A stretch of DNA of 62,284 nt from Alphaproteobacteria bacterium (GTDB lineage: Bacteria > Pseudomonadota > Alphaproteobacteria > GCA-2731375), in assembly GCA_021776235.1 (NCBI GenBank), contig JAJFGG010000165.1, positions 1 to 62,284 on the forward strand. Direction: 5' to 3'. A model generated the notes under the pieces. That model made no database searches and had not been told where the DNA came from. It saw only the letters and a list, made by a program, of their open reading frames with translations. Shown here piece after piece: positions 53,737 through 62,045 of the stretch; positions within the stretch are counted from its first letter, which is position 1, and every line of letters begins with the position of its first letter. A program made the position numbers and the translations under genes.

Positions 53737-55197
53737 CTAGCCGACCAAGCGTGTGGCCAATTCCAGCGCCGGGCCGGGAAACAGGAATAACAAGATGGTT
53801 CCTGCTCCCGTGGTCACCAGGGCCAGGACAATGGGCAGGGGCGCTTCGCCATGGTCATGGCCATGACCATTCGCGACCTCCGGCTTTAGAAACGCGGCGT
53901 AAATAATCGGCAGGAAATAGGCCGCGTTTAACAAGGTGGACAGCACGATAACCAGCACCGCAAAAAACTGTTCGGCTTCGAACGCGCCCAGCAGCATGTA
54001 CCATTTGGATAGGAAGCCCGCGGCGGGCGGCAGCCCGATCATGGAAATGGCGCCAACGGCAAAAGCCCCCATGGTCCAGGGCATGCGCCGTCCGATGCCG
54101 GCCAGCTCGCTGACCTTGGTCTTGTGGGCAGCGGTATAAATCGCACCGGCGGCCATGAACAGGGTGATCTTGCCAAAGGCATGTACCGCGATATGCAGGG
54201 CCGCTCCCATGGTCGATAGGGGTGAGAGGATCAGGGCCGCCATGATGACATACGAGAGTTGACTGACCGTGGAATAGGCCAATCGCCGCTTCAGGTTGTC
54301 CTGGCGCAGGGCGATGATGGAGGCCATCAGAATTGTGAAGCCGGCCAGATACAGGGCCACATCGGCCATGGCAAGTTCGCGCAAATAGTCCAGACCAAAG
54401 ATATAAACTGTAACCTTGACCACCGTGAAGACGCCGGCCTTGACCACAGCCACCGCATGCAACAGGGCGCTGACCGGGGTCGGGGCCACCATGGCTGCCG
54501 GCAGCCAGCGATGCATGGGCATCAGGGCTGCCTTGCCGATGCCGTAGAGATACAACAGCAGCAGAATACCGCCAATCACCGGCCCCACCTTGCCGGCCAT
54601 AATGCCGCCAGGGGTGAAGGTAACGCTGCCGGTCAGAACCCAGGTGGCGATGATCGCCGGTAACAACAGAACCACCGAGCTGCCCAGCAAGATCCCCAGA
54701 TAGGTGCGCCCGGCCTGCCGGGCCTCGTCATTCTTGTGATGGGCGACCAAGGGGTAGGTGGATAAGGTCAAGGCCTCGTAACAGATGAACAGGGTGAACA
54801 GGTTCTCGGCGAAGGCCAGGCCGATTGTGGCGGCAATGGCAATGGCGAAACAGACATAAAAGCGGGTCTGGCGTGGTTCGTCATTGCCGCGCATATAGCC
54901 AATCGAAAAGACCGAATTGACGATCCACAAAAAGGAGGCGACACAGGCAAAGATCATGCCCAGGGGTTCCACGGCAAACGCTATGCTCAGGCCGGGCACC
55001 GGCGCCCCCAACGCCAGACGCACGGGCAGGCCGGCCAGTTGCAGCGGTAGAATTGCCAGTACCACCAGCAACAAGGCGACCGCGGTGGACAGGGTGACCG
55101 CCTCGCGCTGGTTGGGATGATTGCCGACCATCCAGATCGATAGCGCCGCCAACAGCGGCAGTCCCAGGGCCAGGATGATGAGTGTGGCGCCCGTCAC
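53737..55197 (-). CDS. Mrp-type antiporter NuoL/M/N-family subunit, second copy
   Basis: A 486-residue antiporter-like subunit. NSVFSIGYMRG and APTPVSALLHAVAVVKAGVF are typical of NuoL/MrpA-N-like and MrpD proteins, with Glu in ICYEALTLSTYPLV, the Lys in VVKAG and another in AFGKITLFMAAGAI. A His-rich cytoplasmic loop (NGHGHDHGE) near the C-terminus is unusual. Because no full-length MrpA is present, this could substitute for its N-terminal half. It begins by sharing one base with the stop of the gene before it. Confidence 0.82.
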   Translation of the reverse strand: MTGATLIILALGLPLLAALSIWMVGNHPNQREAVTLSTAVALLLVVLAILPLQLAGLPVRLALGAPVPGLSIAFAVEPLGMIFACVASFLWIVNSVFSIGYMRGNDEPRQTRFYVCFAIAIAATIGLAFAENLFTLFICYEALTLSTYPLVAHHKNDEARQAGRTYLGILLGSSVVLLLPAIIATWVLTGSVTFTPGGIMAGKVGPVIGGILLLLYLYGIGKAALMPMHRWLPAAMVAPTPVSALLHAVAVVKAGVFTVVKVTVYIFGLDYLRELAMADVALYLAGFTILMASIIALRQDNLKRRLAYSTVSQLSYVIMAALILSPLSTMGAALHIAVHAFGKITLFMAAGAIYTAAHKTKVSELAGIGRRMPWTMGAFAVGAISMIGLPPAAGFLSKWYMLLGAFEAEQFFAVLVIVLSTLLNAAYFLPIIYAAFLKPEVANGHGHDHGEAPLPIVLALVTTGAGTILLFLFPGPALELATRLVG

Positions 55198-56696
55198 TAC
55201 ATCTGCCCCCGCAACAACAGCGTGGCCGCGTTTTCCGCCATCGCCACCGGCAGGCGGGTATCCAATCCGAAGTAGATATTTGCGCCGGCCAGAAACAAGG
55301 TCGGCAACAGCATGGACAGAGGCGCCTCGCGGGCGCCTTCAAGGCCGGGCGGCGGCGCCTTGAAATACATCGCTTCCACGAGGCGCCAGATATAAACCAG
55401 AGCCAACATCGAGCTCAACGCGATCAGGATAACCAACCACCACAGATCAGCCTGCAAAGCCGCCTGGACCAGGTACCATTTAGAGATGAAGCCGGCGGTC
55501 AGGGGCACGCCCAGCAGGCTCAGACCGCCAATGACGATGGCCGTCATGGTCCAGGGCATCTGCCGGCCCAGGCCCGCCATGTCATCGATCCGGGTAGTGC
55601 CGATGCGATAGAAGATACAGCCCATGGCACAGAACAGCGCCGCCTTCATCAGGCCGTGATTGAAGATATGGATCAGCGCGGCGGAGAGGCCGGCCGAGGA
55701 CGCCAGGCTGATGGCCAGGGTGATGTATCCGATCTGGGCGACCGAGGAATAGGCCAGCATGCGTTTGACATCGCGTTGGAATATGGCGCTTAACGAACCG
55801 GCGAACATGGCGATTACCGCCGGCACCAGCAAAACCCAATTCAGGGGCAGGTTCAGGAAGGCGAATTTGGCGCCAAATATCGTAAAGGTGAAGCGCAGCA
55901 GGACATACAGCGACACCTTCGTTGCGGTCGCCGCGATGAAGGCGGAAACCGCGGACGGCGCGAAGGCATAGGCGTTGGGCAGCCACAGATGCAGGGGAAA
56001 CAGGGCCGCTTTCAGGGCCAGGCCAACCGTGATGAAGGCAAAGGCGGCCACTACCGTGCGGCTATCTTGAATGCCGGCTATACGCGCCTGCATATCGGCC
56101 ATGTTCAAGGTGCCGGTCATAATGTACAGCAGACCGACGCCAATCAGGAAGAAAGTCGCCCCGATGGTGCCCATGATCAGATATTGAAATGCCGCCGTCA
56201 GGGCCTTGCGCTGCCCGCCCATGGCAATCAGGGCATAACTGGACAGGGATGAGATTTCCAAAAAGACGAAGACGTTGAAGGCGTCACCTGTGACGGCGAT
56301 GCCCAGCAGGCCGGTCAGGCACAGTACGAACATGCAATAAAACAAATGCTGGCTACCCGGGCGTATTTCCTTGGCCACGCTGGCCGGGCTAAAGGCCAGT
56401 ACCACGGTGGCGATGGCCGATACCAGCAAGAGAATAACGGCATTGGCCGTATCGACCACATACTCGATACCCCAGGGTGGGGGCCAGCCACCCATGTGGT
56501 AGCTGATAGTGCCATTGTGAATGGTTATGTAGGCCAGGGCGGCGGCCGTCGCGGTTGCGGCCGCGGAAGCGGCGAAGGCGATGATCCAGGCCAGTCCGGC
56601 CCGTCCGGCCAATAGACACAAGGGGGCCGCGACCAGAGGCACCACCACTTGCAGTGCGGGTAGATGAACTGATAGATCAGCCATCAGGCCGCTCAC
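55197..56696 (-). CDS. mnhD: Mrp antiporter subunit D (MrpD/MnhD)
   Basis: A 499-residue, about 14-helix protein of the NuoN/MrpD type. Motifs: FLEISSLSSYALIAMGG (Glu of TM5), KAALFPLHLWLPNAY, SAFIAATATKVSLYVLLRF (Lys of TM7), FNHGLMKAALFCAMG (Lys of TM8). Position right after MnhC matches canonical Mrp order. ATG overlaps the MnhC stop by four bases. Confidence 0.86.
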   Translation of the reverse strand: MSGLMADLSVHLPALQVVVPLVAAPLCLLAGRAGLAWIIAFAASAAATATAAALAYITIHNGTISYHMGGWPPPWGIEYVVDTANAVILLLVSAIATVVLAFSPASVAKEIRPGSQHLFYCMFVLCLTGLLGIAVTGDAFNVFVFLEISSLSSYALIAMGGQRKALTAAFQYLIMGTIGATFFLIGVGLLYIMTGTLNMADMQARIAGIQDSRTVVAAFAFITVGLALKAALFPLHLWLPNAYAFAPSAVSAFIAATATKVSLYVLLRFTFTIFGAKFAFLNLPLNWVLLVPAVIAMFAGSLSAIFQRDVKRMLAYSSVAQIGYITLAISLASSAGLSAALIHIFNHGLMKAALFCAMGCIFYRIGTTRIDDMAGLGRQMPWTMTAIVIGGLSLLGVPLTAGFISKWYLVQAALQADLWWLVILIALSSMLALVYIWRLVEAMYFKAPPPGLEGAREAPLSMLLPTLFLAGANIYFGLDTRLPVAMAENAATLLLRGQM

Positions 56697-57052
56697 GTTT
56701 CACCGTCCGCCAGGTCCAGCTCGTCCTCCTCGATGGTGCCGTAGCTTTCGCGGATGCGCACGATCAGACCCAGGCCCAGGGCGGTGGTGGCGACGCCGAC
56801 CACGATGGCGGTCAGGATTAGCACGTGCGGAATTGGGTTGGAATAGATTTGAAATCGGTCATCCAGGATCGGTGCCGTACCGCCAATGACCTTGCCCATG
56901 GAGATATACAGCAGGAAGACCGAGGTCTGAAAGATGTTCAAGCCGACCAGCTTCTTGACCAGATTGCCGCGCGCCACGACGGTGTAAAAGCCGATCATCA
57001 TGAGGAAAATGGCGATCCAGTAATTGAAATGATCCAGAATGGCCTGCAGCAT
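56693..57052 (-). CDS. mnhC: Mrp antiporter subunit C (MrpC/MnhC)
   Basis: A 119-residue NuoK-like subunit with three membrane helices (FLMMIGFYTVVARGNLVKKLVGLNIF then PIPHVLILTAIVVGVATTALGLGLI). The LxGLxI-type stretch and the loop N-P-hydrophobic-LILTAIVVGVA are typical of MrpC. It follows MnhB directly with no gap, and an acidic tail (EEDELDLADGE) overlaps MnhD. Confidence 0.87.
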   Translation of the reverse strand: MLQAILDHFNYWIAIFLMMIGFYTVVARGNLVKKLVGLNIFQTSVFLLYISMGKVIGGTAPILDDRFQIYSNPIPHVLILTAIVVGVATTALGLGLIVRIRESYGTIEEDELDLADGET

Positions 57053-57469
57053 CTATCGTTCCCGCCCGGCAAACAGGAAAAAGATCGTGATCATTGTGGC
57101 CGCCACGGTGGTGCCGACGCCGAATTCAATCACCATGATGCCCAGATGCTGTCCCGCCACTGGATCCGCGCGCAGGGCGCCATAATCCAGGAAATTGCCG
57201 CCACCGAACAGGCCGGCGTAGCCGGTGCCGGCAAAAATCAATACGCCGGCGGCAACCAGGCGGGTGACCACCGCGGGCGGCGCGACTTTGCGGGCATTTT
57301 CCAGGCCGAAGATCAGGCCATAGAGTATAAACGCCGAGGCAAAAATGACGCCGGCCTGAAAGCCGCCGCCCGGTCCAAAGTCACCGTGGAACTGTACGTA
57401 CAAGGCGAACAGTACAATAAACGGAATCAACAGTTTGGAAACGATCCGCAGAACCCGGTGATGCCTCAT
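57053..57469 (-). CDS. mnhB: Mrp antiporter subunit B (MrpB/MnhB)
   Basis: A 138-residue four-helix subunit with the hallmark YVQFHGDFGPGGGFQAGVI loop and FGVGTTVAATMITIFF. MrpB is required for assembly of the antiporter. It overlaps the upstream MbhD/E-like gene by four bases. Confidence 0.88.
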   Translation of the reverse strand: MRHHRVLRIVSKLLIPFIVLFALYVQFHGDFGPGGGFQAGVIFASAFILYGLIFGLENARKVAPPAVVTRLVAAGVLIFAGTGYAGLFGGGNFLDYGALRADPVAGQHLGIMVIEFGVGTTVAATMITIFFLFAGRER

Positions 57470-58086
57470 GCAGCGCCCCCGCTACCGTCAAGGTCTTTGC
57501 TATCGGCGCGACGGTCATCGCCGTCCTCATCCACCGGCTGCTGCTTGATCCCCGCATCGTCGCCCTTGCGGCCGCCCAGTAACAACATCACGGCCACGCC
57601 CGCGGTAAATATCACCGTCACCTCACCCAGAGTGTCATAGCCGCGGTAACTGGCCAGGACGGAGGTCACCACATTGGGCAGCCCCACTTCGGCGAAACTG
57701 TCATGCAGATAACGTGGCGCCACGTGCAGATGGACCGGTGCATTCGCATCGCCAAAGGCCGGCATGTCAAAGGTGCCATAAACCAGCGCGGCGCCTGTCA
57801 GGATTACCACCAGCAGCGGCAACAAGGGCGTGTGCGCCGGTGTTTTCTCCCGCTCTCCGGTCAGGGCCAAAACCGCGATCATTAGAACGGTTGATATGCC
57901 GGCGCCGACGGCGGCCTCGGTGAAAGCCACGTCGACCGCATCCAGGGCCACGAACATGGAGGCCGCCAACAGGCTGTATATGCCGGACAGCATGACCACG
58001 GCAAACAGGCTGCGCAGGCGTAGTATGGCGAATGCCGTGGCGCCCATGAAGGTCAGCAGGGCGATATCGATCAGGGTAAAGATCAT
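57466..58086 (-). CDS. MbhD/MbhE-like subunit (MrpA C-terminal equivalent)
   Basis: A 206-residue protein. Its N-terminal half (SLFAVVMLSGIYSLLAASMFVALDAVDVAFTEAAVG) matches the DUF4040/MbhD helices, and the second half (NVVTSVLASYRGYDTLGEVTVIFTAG) matches MbhE. In bacterial Mrp these are fused at the C-terminus of large MrpA; here they stand as a separate gene, like archaeal Mbh and split Mrp systems. The acidic tail (DEDGDDRRADSKDLDG) is cytoplasmic. Confidence 0.82.
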   Translation of the reverse strand: MIFTLIDIALLTFMGATAFAILRLRSLFAVVMLSGIYSLLAASMFVALDAVDVAFTEAAVGAGISTVLMIAVLALTGEREKTPAHTPLLPLLVVILTGAALVYGTFDMPAFGDANAPVHLHVAPRYLHDSFAEVGLPNVVTSVLASYRGYDTLGEVTVIFTAGVAVMLLLGGRKGDDAGIKQQPVDEDGDDRRADSKDLDGSGGAA

Positions 58087-58430
58087 TTGCCGCCGTCCTT
58101 GCCCGTCTTGCTGCCACCGACATCAGTGGCACGCCAGGGCCGTAATCCCGCCGCCAATGCGGCCCGCGCCGTGGCATGGCCGGAGGTCGGTGAGGTAAAC
58201 AGCAGAAAACCCGCAATGAGCAACAATTTGACCGCAACGATGGCCACCTCCGCCTGCAACAGCAGTCCCAGCAGGATCAGGCCCGCGCCCATGGTGTCCG
58301 TCAGACCGGCGGGGTGCAACCGGCTGTAAAAATCCGGCAGGCGCAGCATGCCGAAGGCGCCGATGATGACAAAGGCGGCGCCCGCCAGCAGCAGCAGCCA
58401 ACTCAATCCATCTACCAACTGCCCGATCAT
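58083..58430 (-). CDS. mnhG: Mrp antiporter subunit G (MrpG/MnhG)
   Basis: A 115-residue three-helix subunit with the MrpG signature: GAFGMLRLPDFYSRLHPAGLTDTMGAGLILLGL. A four-base overlap with both neighbours indicates a single translated unit. The C-terminus is longer than usual and ends Lys-rich. Confidence 0.86.
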   Translation of the reverse strand: MIGQLVDGLSWLLLLAGAAFVIIGAFGMLRLPDFYSRLHPAGLTDTMGAGLILLGLLLQAEVAIVAVKLLLIAGFLLFTSPTSGHATARAALAAGLRPWRATDVGGSKTGKDGGK

Positions 58431-58756
58431 CGTTCGTCCTCGCCATCGCCCGTGGCGGTGCCTGCAATATTTCCCGGAGGATCCGTTTCAATTTCACCCG
58501 GATGGGCAAAGTCGCCGTATTTGACGTATTTCAAAATCGCGGCCACGCCGATAAAATTGATCAGGGCGTATACGATGGCGATGTCCAGAAAATCCGGCCG
58601 CCCTGTGAGGAAACCCAGCACGGCGATCAGCAGAACCGTCTTGGTGCCCACGGAATTCACCGCCAGGATGCGGTCAAACACCGTCGGGCCAATAAAGGCG
58701 CGGGCCAGCGCCATGCCCAAGGCGATCAGGACGGCAAGAGTTGTCATGGCGAACAT
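58427..58756 (-). CDS. mnhF: Mrp antiporter subunit F (MrpF/MnhF)
   Basis: A 109-residue three-helix subunit. GPTVFDRILAVNSVGTKTVLLIAVLGF and DIAIVYALINFIGVAAILKYV are the conserved MrpF stretches, with the Asp in FDR. The start overlaps the MnhE stop as TGATG. Confidence 0.86.
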   Translation of the reverse strand: MFAMTTLAVLIALGMALARAFIGPTVFDRILAVNSVGTKTVLLIAVLGFLTGRPDFLDIAIVYALINFIGVAAILKYVKYGDFAHPGEIETDPPGNIAGTATGDGEDER

Positions 58757-59301
58757 CAGACCGGCCCTTCCACGGCCGAAACCCGGCGGTCCATTTCGCC
58801 TTCCAGCACGCCCTCGGCGGCTCCGTCATGCAGGGCATGCACCCGGATGACCCCCGGATTCAGATCGATGGATACCGTGCCGGGCGTCAAGGTAATGGAA
58901 TTGGCGTAAAGCACCTGTCCCAGATCTGTATTCTGACTGACAGGGGCATCGAACAGGCTGGGCGCGATGGGCAGAGCGGGGTGGATCACCCGTCTGGCCA
59001 CATCAATGTTTGCCTTGATTATTTCCCAAAACAGCCAAGGCAGGTATCGCAGAACGGCCCAGGTGATGTGCATGGGAACACCTTCATGGTCGATCAGATC
59101 CATACGCAGGGCAATCCAGACGCTGAATGCGACGGAGGCGGCGCCAAGGCTTAACAGCAAAATCTCGAAATAGCCTGATAACAACAGCCAACAAACAACC
59201 AAGGCCAGGCAAAGGCCAATGCCATGGATAATTGGACGATAGCCTATCGCGCCCCCATCCTCGTTTTTACGACCTGCCACCGCGACCCTGTTCTGTTCCA
59301 T
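58756..59301 (-). CDS. mnhE: Mrp antiporter subunit E (MrpE/MnhE), first gene of the operon
   Basis: A 181-residue subunit with an N-terminal 30-residue soluble stretch, two or three helices, and the conserved VLRYLPWLFWEIIKANIDVARRVIHP and NSITLTPGTVSIDL motifs. It opens an operon E-F-G-(MbhD/E)-B-C-D-L-small-L that runs for about 7.5 kb. No hydrogenase or Complex I catalytic subunit follows, so it is an antiporter or ion-translocating module rather than a hydrogenase. Confidence 0.86.
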   Translation of the reverse strand: MEQNRVAVAGRKNEDGGAIGYRPIIHGIGLCLALVVCWLLLSGYFEILLLSLGAASVAFSVWIALRMDLIDHEGVPMHITWAVLRYLPWLFWEIIKANIDVARRVIHPALPIAPSLFDAPVSQNTDLGQVLYANSITLTPGTVSIDLNPGVIRVHALHDGAAEGVLEGEMDRRVSAVEGPV

Positions 59302-59529
59302 GTTCGCTTTTGCGAAAGATTAGTATGGCCTCGGCGCAGATTACCAGCGGAAAGCGCATCTTTGCTCCGGCGAGGCGAAATTGGCGGCCAAATCTTGACT
59401 GCTTTGCCCGCGTGTTCAAAAAATCAAACCACATTTGCAGGTTGCCAAGCCTTGATTATGGCCCTTAGAGTAACATGTTAAGATACTGTTAACTCGTCAA
59501 TGTAAAGTGAGTATTCGGCTTGGTTTGGG

Positions 59530-59541
59530 GCGAGTACTCGC
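59530..59541. promoter_or_regulatory. 12-bp palindrome in the cold-shock gene leader
   Basis: gcgagtactcgc is a perfect 12-bp palindrome 17 bases before the ATG at 59559 and immediately upstream of the ribosome binding site (gagggga). It could form an RNA hairpin at the site or bind a dimeric regulator. Cold-shock leaders are often structured, so an RNA role is reasonable. Confidence 0.3.
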
Positions 59542-59558
59542 GAGGGGAAGCGAGTCAA

Positions 59559-60161
59559 ATGGCTTTAAACGCAAAAAACATCAATGTTGATAACGTCGAA
59601 AGCGCCGAAAACGTCGATAAATTAAATGCCGAAGATCCCGCCGGGGATTTGGCGGAGACCGGGAACATCATCAAGGAAGGTCCGGTGAAATGGTTCGACG
59701 TCGTCAAGGGATACGGCTTTTTCGTGCCCGGCGACAATTCGGGCGATGTGCTGGTCCACAAATCAGTGCTGCGCGACGCGGGAATTGAGACTATTTATGA
59801 AGGCGCTATTGTCGTTTGCGAGGTTGCCAGGCGAGAGCGGGGGCAACAGGCAACCCGATTCATCTCAATGGATGATAGCGGCGCCCTGCCGCCGCCGACC
59901 AGGCCGGCCCGGCCCGTGGCCGAAGAGCGTCAGGCCGTGGTCGAAGCCGAAGGTGATTTCGTCGATGCCACGGTAAAGTGGTTTAATCGGGTCAAAGGCT
60001 ATGGTTTTGTCAGTTGCGGCGAGGGCACCAACGACATCTTTGTCCATATCGAAACGTTGCGCCGCTTTGGGGCCGATGATTTGTTGCCGGGTCAGGGGCT
60101 GCGAATCCGAATCGGCAACGGCCCAAAAGGACCGCTGGTCGCCGAAATTGATTTCGTCTAG
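59559..60161 (+). CDS. double cold-shock-domain protein
   Basis: A 200-residue nucleic-acid binding protein with two CspA-type domains. The first has [17 protein letters not shown] and DVLVHKSVL, the second [29 protein letters not shown]1 (KGYGF) and RNP2 (VFVH-like) motifs are present in both. The first 45 residues are acidic and Asn-rich ([20 protein letters not shown]). Two-domain CspA-type proteins are common in Alphaproteobacteria; they likely melt RNA structure during cold or stationary phase. ATG 59559 follows aggggaag. Confidence 0.85.
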   Translation: MALNAKNINVDNVESAENVDKLNAEDPAGDLAETGNIIKEGPVKWFDVVKGYGFFVPGDNSGDVLVHKSVLRDAGIETIYEGAIVVCEVARRERGQQATRFISMDDSGALPPPTRPARPVAEERQAVVEAEGDFVDATVKWFNRVKGYGFVSCGEGTNDIFVHIETLRRFGADDLLPGQGLRIRIGNGPKGPLVAEIDFV

Positions 60162-60304
60162 CGGACGTATGCCAAAGGCGATACGCTTGGCCAAATGGCC
60201 GTTCAATTTTTCGTGATCAGATACTAATGGTCCATGAAACTGGTGAGTATTAAGGATCACTGGTATCAGGGCCGCAGTTGCATGGCTCGGTCGTCGCTGT
60301 CTAC

Positions 60305-61243
60305 CTATTGCAATTCGACCGCATAATCGGCGATGGGGCGGACTTTGCTGATCAATCCCTGATCCTTTAGAAATTGCGCCATGCGGCGATAGCGGCCCTG
60401 ATCCAGAGCGGCGGGACGCAGGGCAAAACGGGGCAAAGTGTCGCGAAAGGCGCGTTTGTTCAATTCGTCGTTCAGGTCCTTGCGGCCCTTGATAAACAAG
60501 GCCCAGCCGTCTTTCGGATGGTTCACCAGGAATTGCGCCGCGGCTTCCAGGGCTGTCACGAAGCGGGCAAGGCGGTCATCGCCCAGGCGGTCGGCATGCG
60601 CCACCACGATCAATTCGTCATAGGCGGGCACGCCTTCTTCTTCCACATAAAAGGCCCGGCCGGGGTGCTTGACGATATCCATTTGGTTGAGCTCGAAATT
60701 ACGGAAGGCGCCGATCACCGCGTCGACCTGGCCTGAAATCAGGGCCGGCGACAGCGAGAAGTTGACGTTGATCAGGGTTACATCCTCGAGACTCAGACCC
60801 ACCCGCCCCAGCATGGCCGCCAGCAAGGCATCCTCGAAGCCGCCGACCGAGAAACCGACCTTGCGGCCCTTCAGATCGGCAATCGATTTGATCGGCCCAT
60901 CTGCCAGCACCACCAGGCTGTTCAGAGGCGTCGAAACCAGGGTTGCGATGCGGCGCAGGGGAAGGCCCTGATCAACCTGCACGTGTAGTTGCGGTTGGTA
61001 CGATATGGCCAAATCGGCTTTGCGCGCGGCGACCAGTTTCGGGGGGTCATTGGGGTCGGCCGGCGCGATCAGCTCGATTTCAAGGCCGGCCTGGGCGAAG
61101 TAACCTTTCTCCTGGGCGATCAATAGCGTGGCATGATCGGGATTGACGAACCAATCCAGCATCACGGTCAGTTTGTCGGCGGCGGCGGCCGGCAGCGCAC
61201 CCAGGCAGAGGCTCAACAGCAGAAAAGTTGCGATGTATCGCAT
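60305..61243 (-). CDS. ABC transporter substrate-binding protein, NMT1/THI5-like (ThiY type)
   Basis: A 312-residue periplasmic protein with a Sec signal (MRYIATFLLLSLCLGALPAAAA). DWFVNPDHATLLIAQEKGYFAQAGLEIEL is the classic NMT1 opening for HMP or thiamine-precursor binding. GFSVGGFEDALLAAML and DAVIGAFRNFELNQMD form the binding-lobe region. An aaggat sits 8 bases before ATG 61243, preferred to 61264. It is the downstream gene of the permease, forming part of a ThiXYZ-like system; the ligand could be formylaminopyrimidine. Confidence 0.82.
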   Translation of the reverse strand: MRYIATFLLLSLCLGALPAAAADKLTVMLDWFVNPDHATLLIAQEKGYFAQAGLEIELIAPADPNDPPKLVAARKADLAISYQPQLHVQVDQGLPLRRIATLVSTPLNSLVVLADGPIKSIADLKGRKVGFSVGGFEDALLAAMLGRVGLSLEDVTLINVNFSLSPALISGQVDAVIGAFRNFELNQMDIVKHPGRAFYVEEEGVPAYDELIVVAHADRLGDDRLARFVTALEAAAQFLVNHPKDGWALFIKGRKDLNDELNKRAFRDTLPRFALRPAALDQGRYRRMAQFLKDQGLISKVRPIADYAVELQ

Positions 61244-61256
61244 CGTCCGTATCCTT

Positions 61257-62036
61257 CTAGTCATTTGGCAGGGAATCCGGTTGCCAGGGCAACAGCCGCC
61301 GTAACAACCAATCCATGGTGAAAAAAATCGTTACAGCCATCGCCGCCAGAACAAACAGGGCAGCGAACAGTAAATCGATCTGCATGCGGCCGTTGGCATG
61401 CAGCATCAAATACCCCAGACCGGCGGACGAGCCGACCCATTCCCCGACAACGGCGCCAATGGGCGCCACGGCCGTGGCGACCCTCAGCCCCGAAGCCAGG
61501 GCCGGCAGAGCGGCGGGAATGCGGACATGGCGCAGAATTGCCCAACGCCCGGAATGGCTTCCAGATGTGCTGCCGGCGGTCATGGTCCGGGCCAGGTCCA
61601 GCCAGCCAGGCTCGGTCCGGCGCAGGCCGTCCAGAAACGCGGCAGCGACAGGAAAAAAGATGATCAGGCTGGCCATCATCACTTTCGAGGCCAGACCATA
61701 GCCCAGCCACAGTACCAGCACCGGCGCCAGGGCAAAAACCGGGATCGCTTGCATCACCACCAACAGCGGTAACAGCCAGCGCCGCAAATTGGGAAACCAG
61801 CTTAAGCAAACGGCGCTGAGGATGCCCAGGCCGGCGCCGAAAACCAGGCCCAGGACGATTTCCAGCAAAGTGATTGCGGCGTGCCGCCCGATCAGCTCCA
61901 GGTGCCCCGCCAGGCTTTGCAGCACCAGCCAGGGGCCGGGCAGAATAAAGGGTTCGACCTCGGTAACCAGAACCAATACCTGCCAGCCCGTCAACAGGAT
62001 AAGAAAGGAGATGAGGGCGCGTACTGCGGCTTGCAT
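61257..62036 (-). CDS. ABC transporter permease (ThiX-type)
   Basis: A 259-residue inner-membrane permease with about six helices. It shows FILPGPWLVLQSL, the EAA loop (LDLARTMTAGSTSGSHSGRWAILRHVRIPAALPALASGLRVA, unusually expanded by a Ser/Gly-rich stretch) and EWVGSSAGLGYLML, a signature of the SsuC/TauC/ThiX permeases. A gaggagcg site precedes ATG 62036; TTG 62039 is an alternative. It ends 14 bases before the binding-protein start and the ATPase gene lies upstream. Confidence 0.83.
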   Translation of the reverse strand: MQAAVRALISFLILLTGWQVLVLVTEVEPFILPGPWLVLQSLAGHLELIGRHAAITLLEIVLGLVFGAGLGILSAVCLSWFPNLRRWLLPLLVVMQAIPVFALAPVLVLWLGYGLASKVMMASLIIFFPVAAAFLDGLRRTEPGWLDLARTMTAGSTSGSHSGRWAILRHVRIPAALPALASGLRVATAVAPIGAVVGEWVGSSAGLGYLMLHANGRMQIDLLFAALFVLAAMAVTIFFTMDWLLRRLLPWQPDSLPND

Positions 62037-62045
62037 CAACGCTCC

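Noticed and set aside
51757-59301. Operon as an energy-converting hydrogenase or complex I
   Set aside because: No NuoB/C/D/H/I-type or hydrogenase subunit is present; the MnhE, F, G, B set is specific to Mrp-type antiporters.
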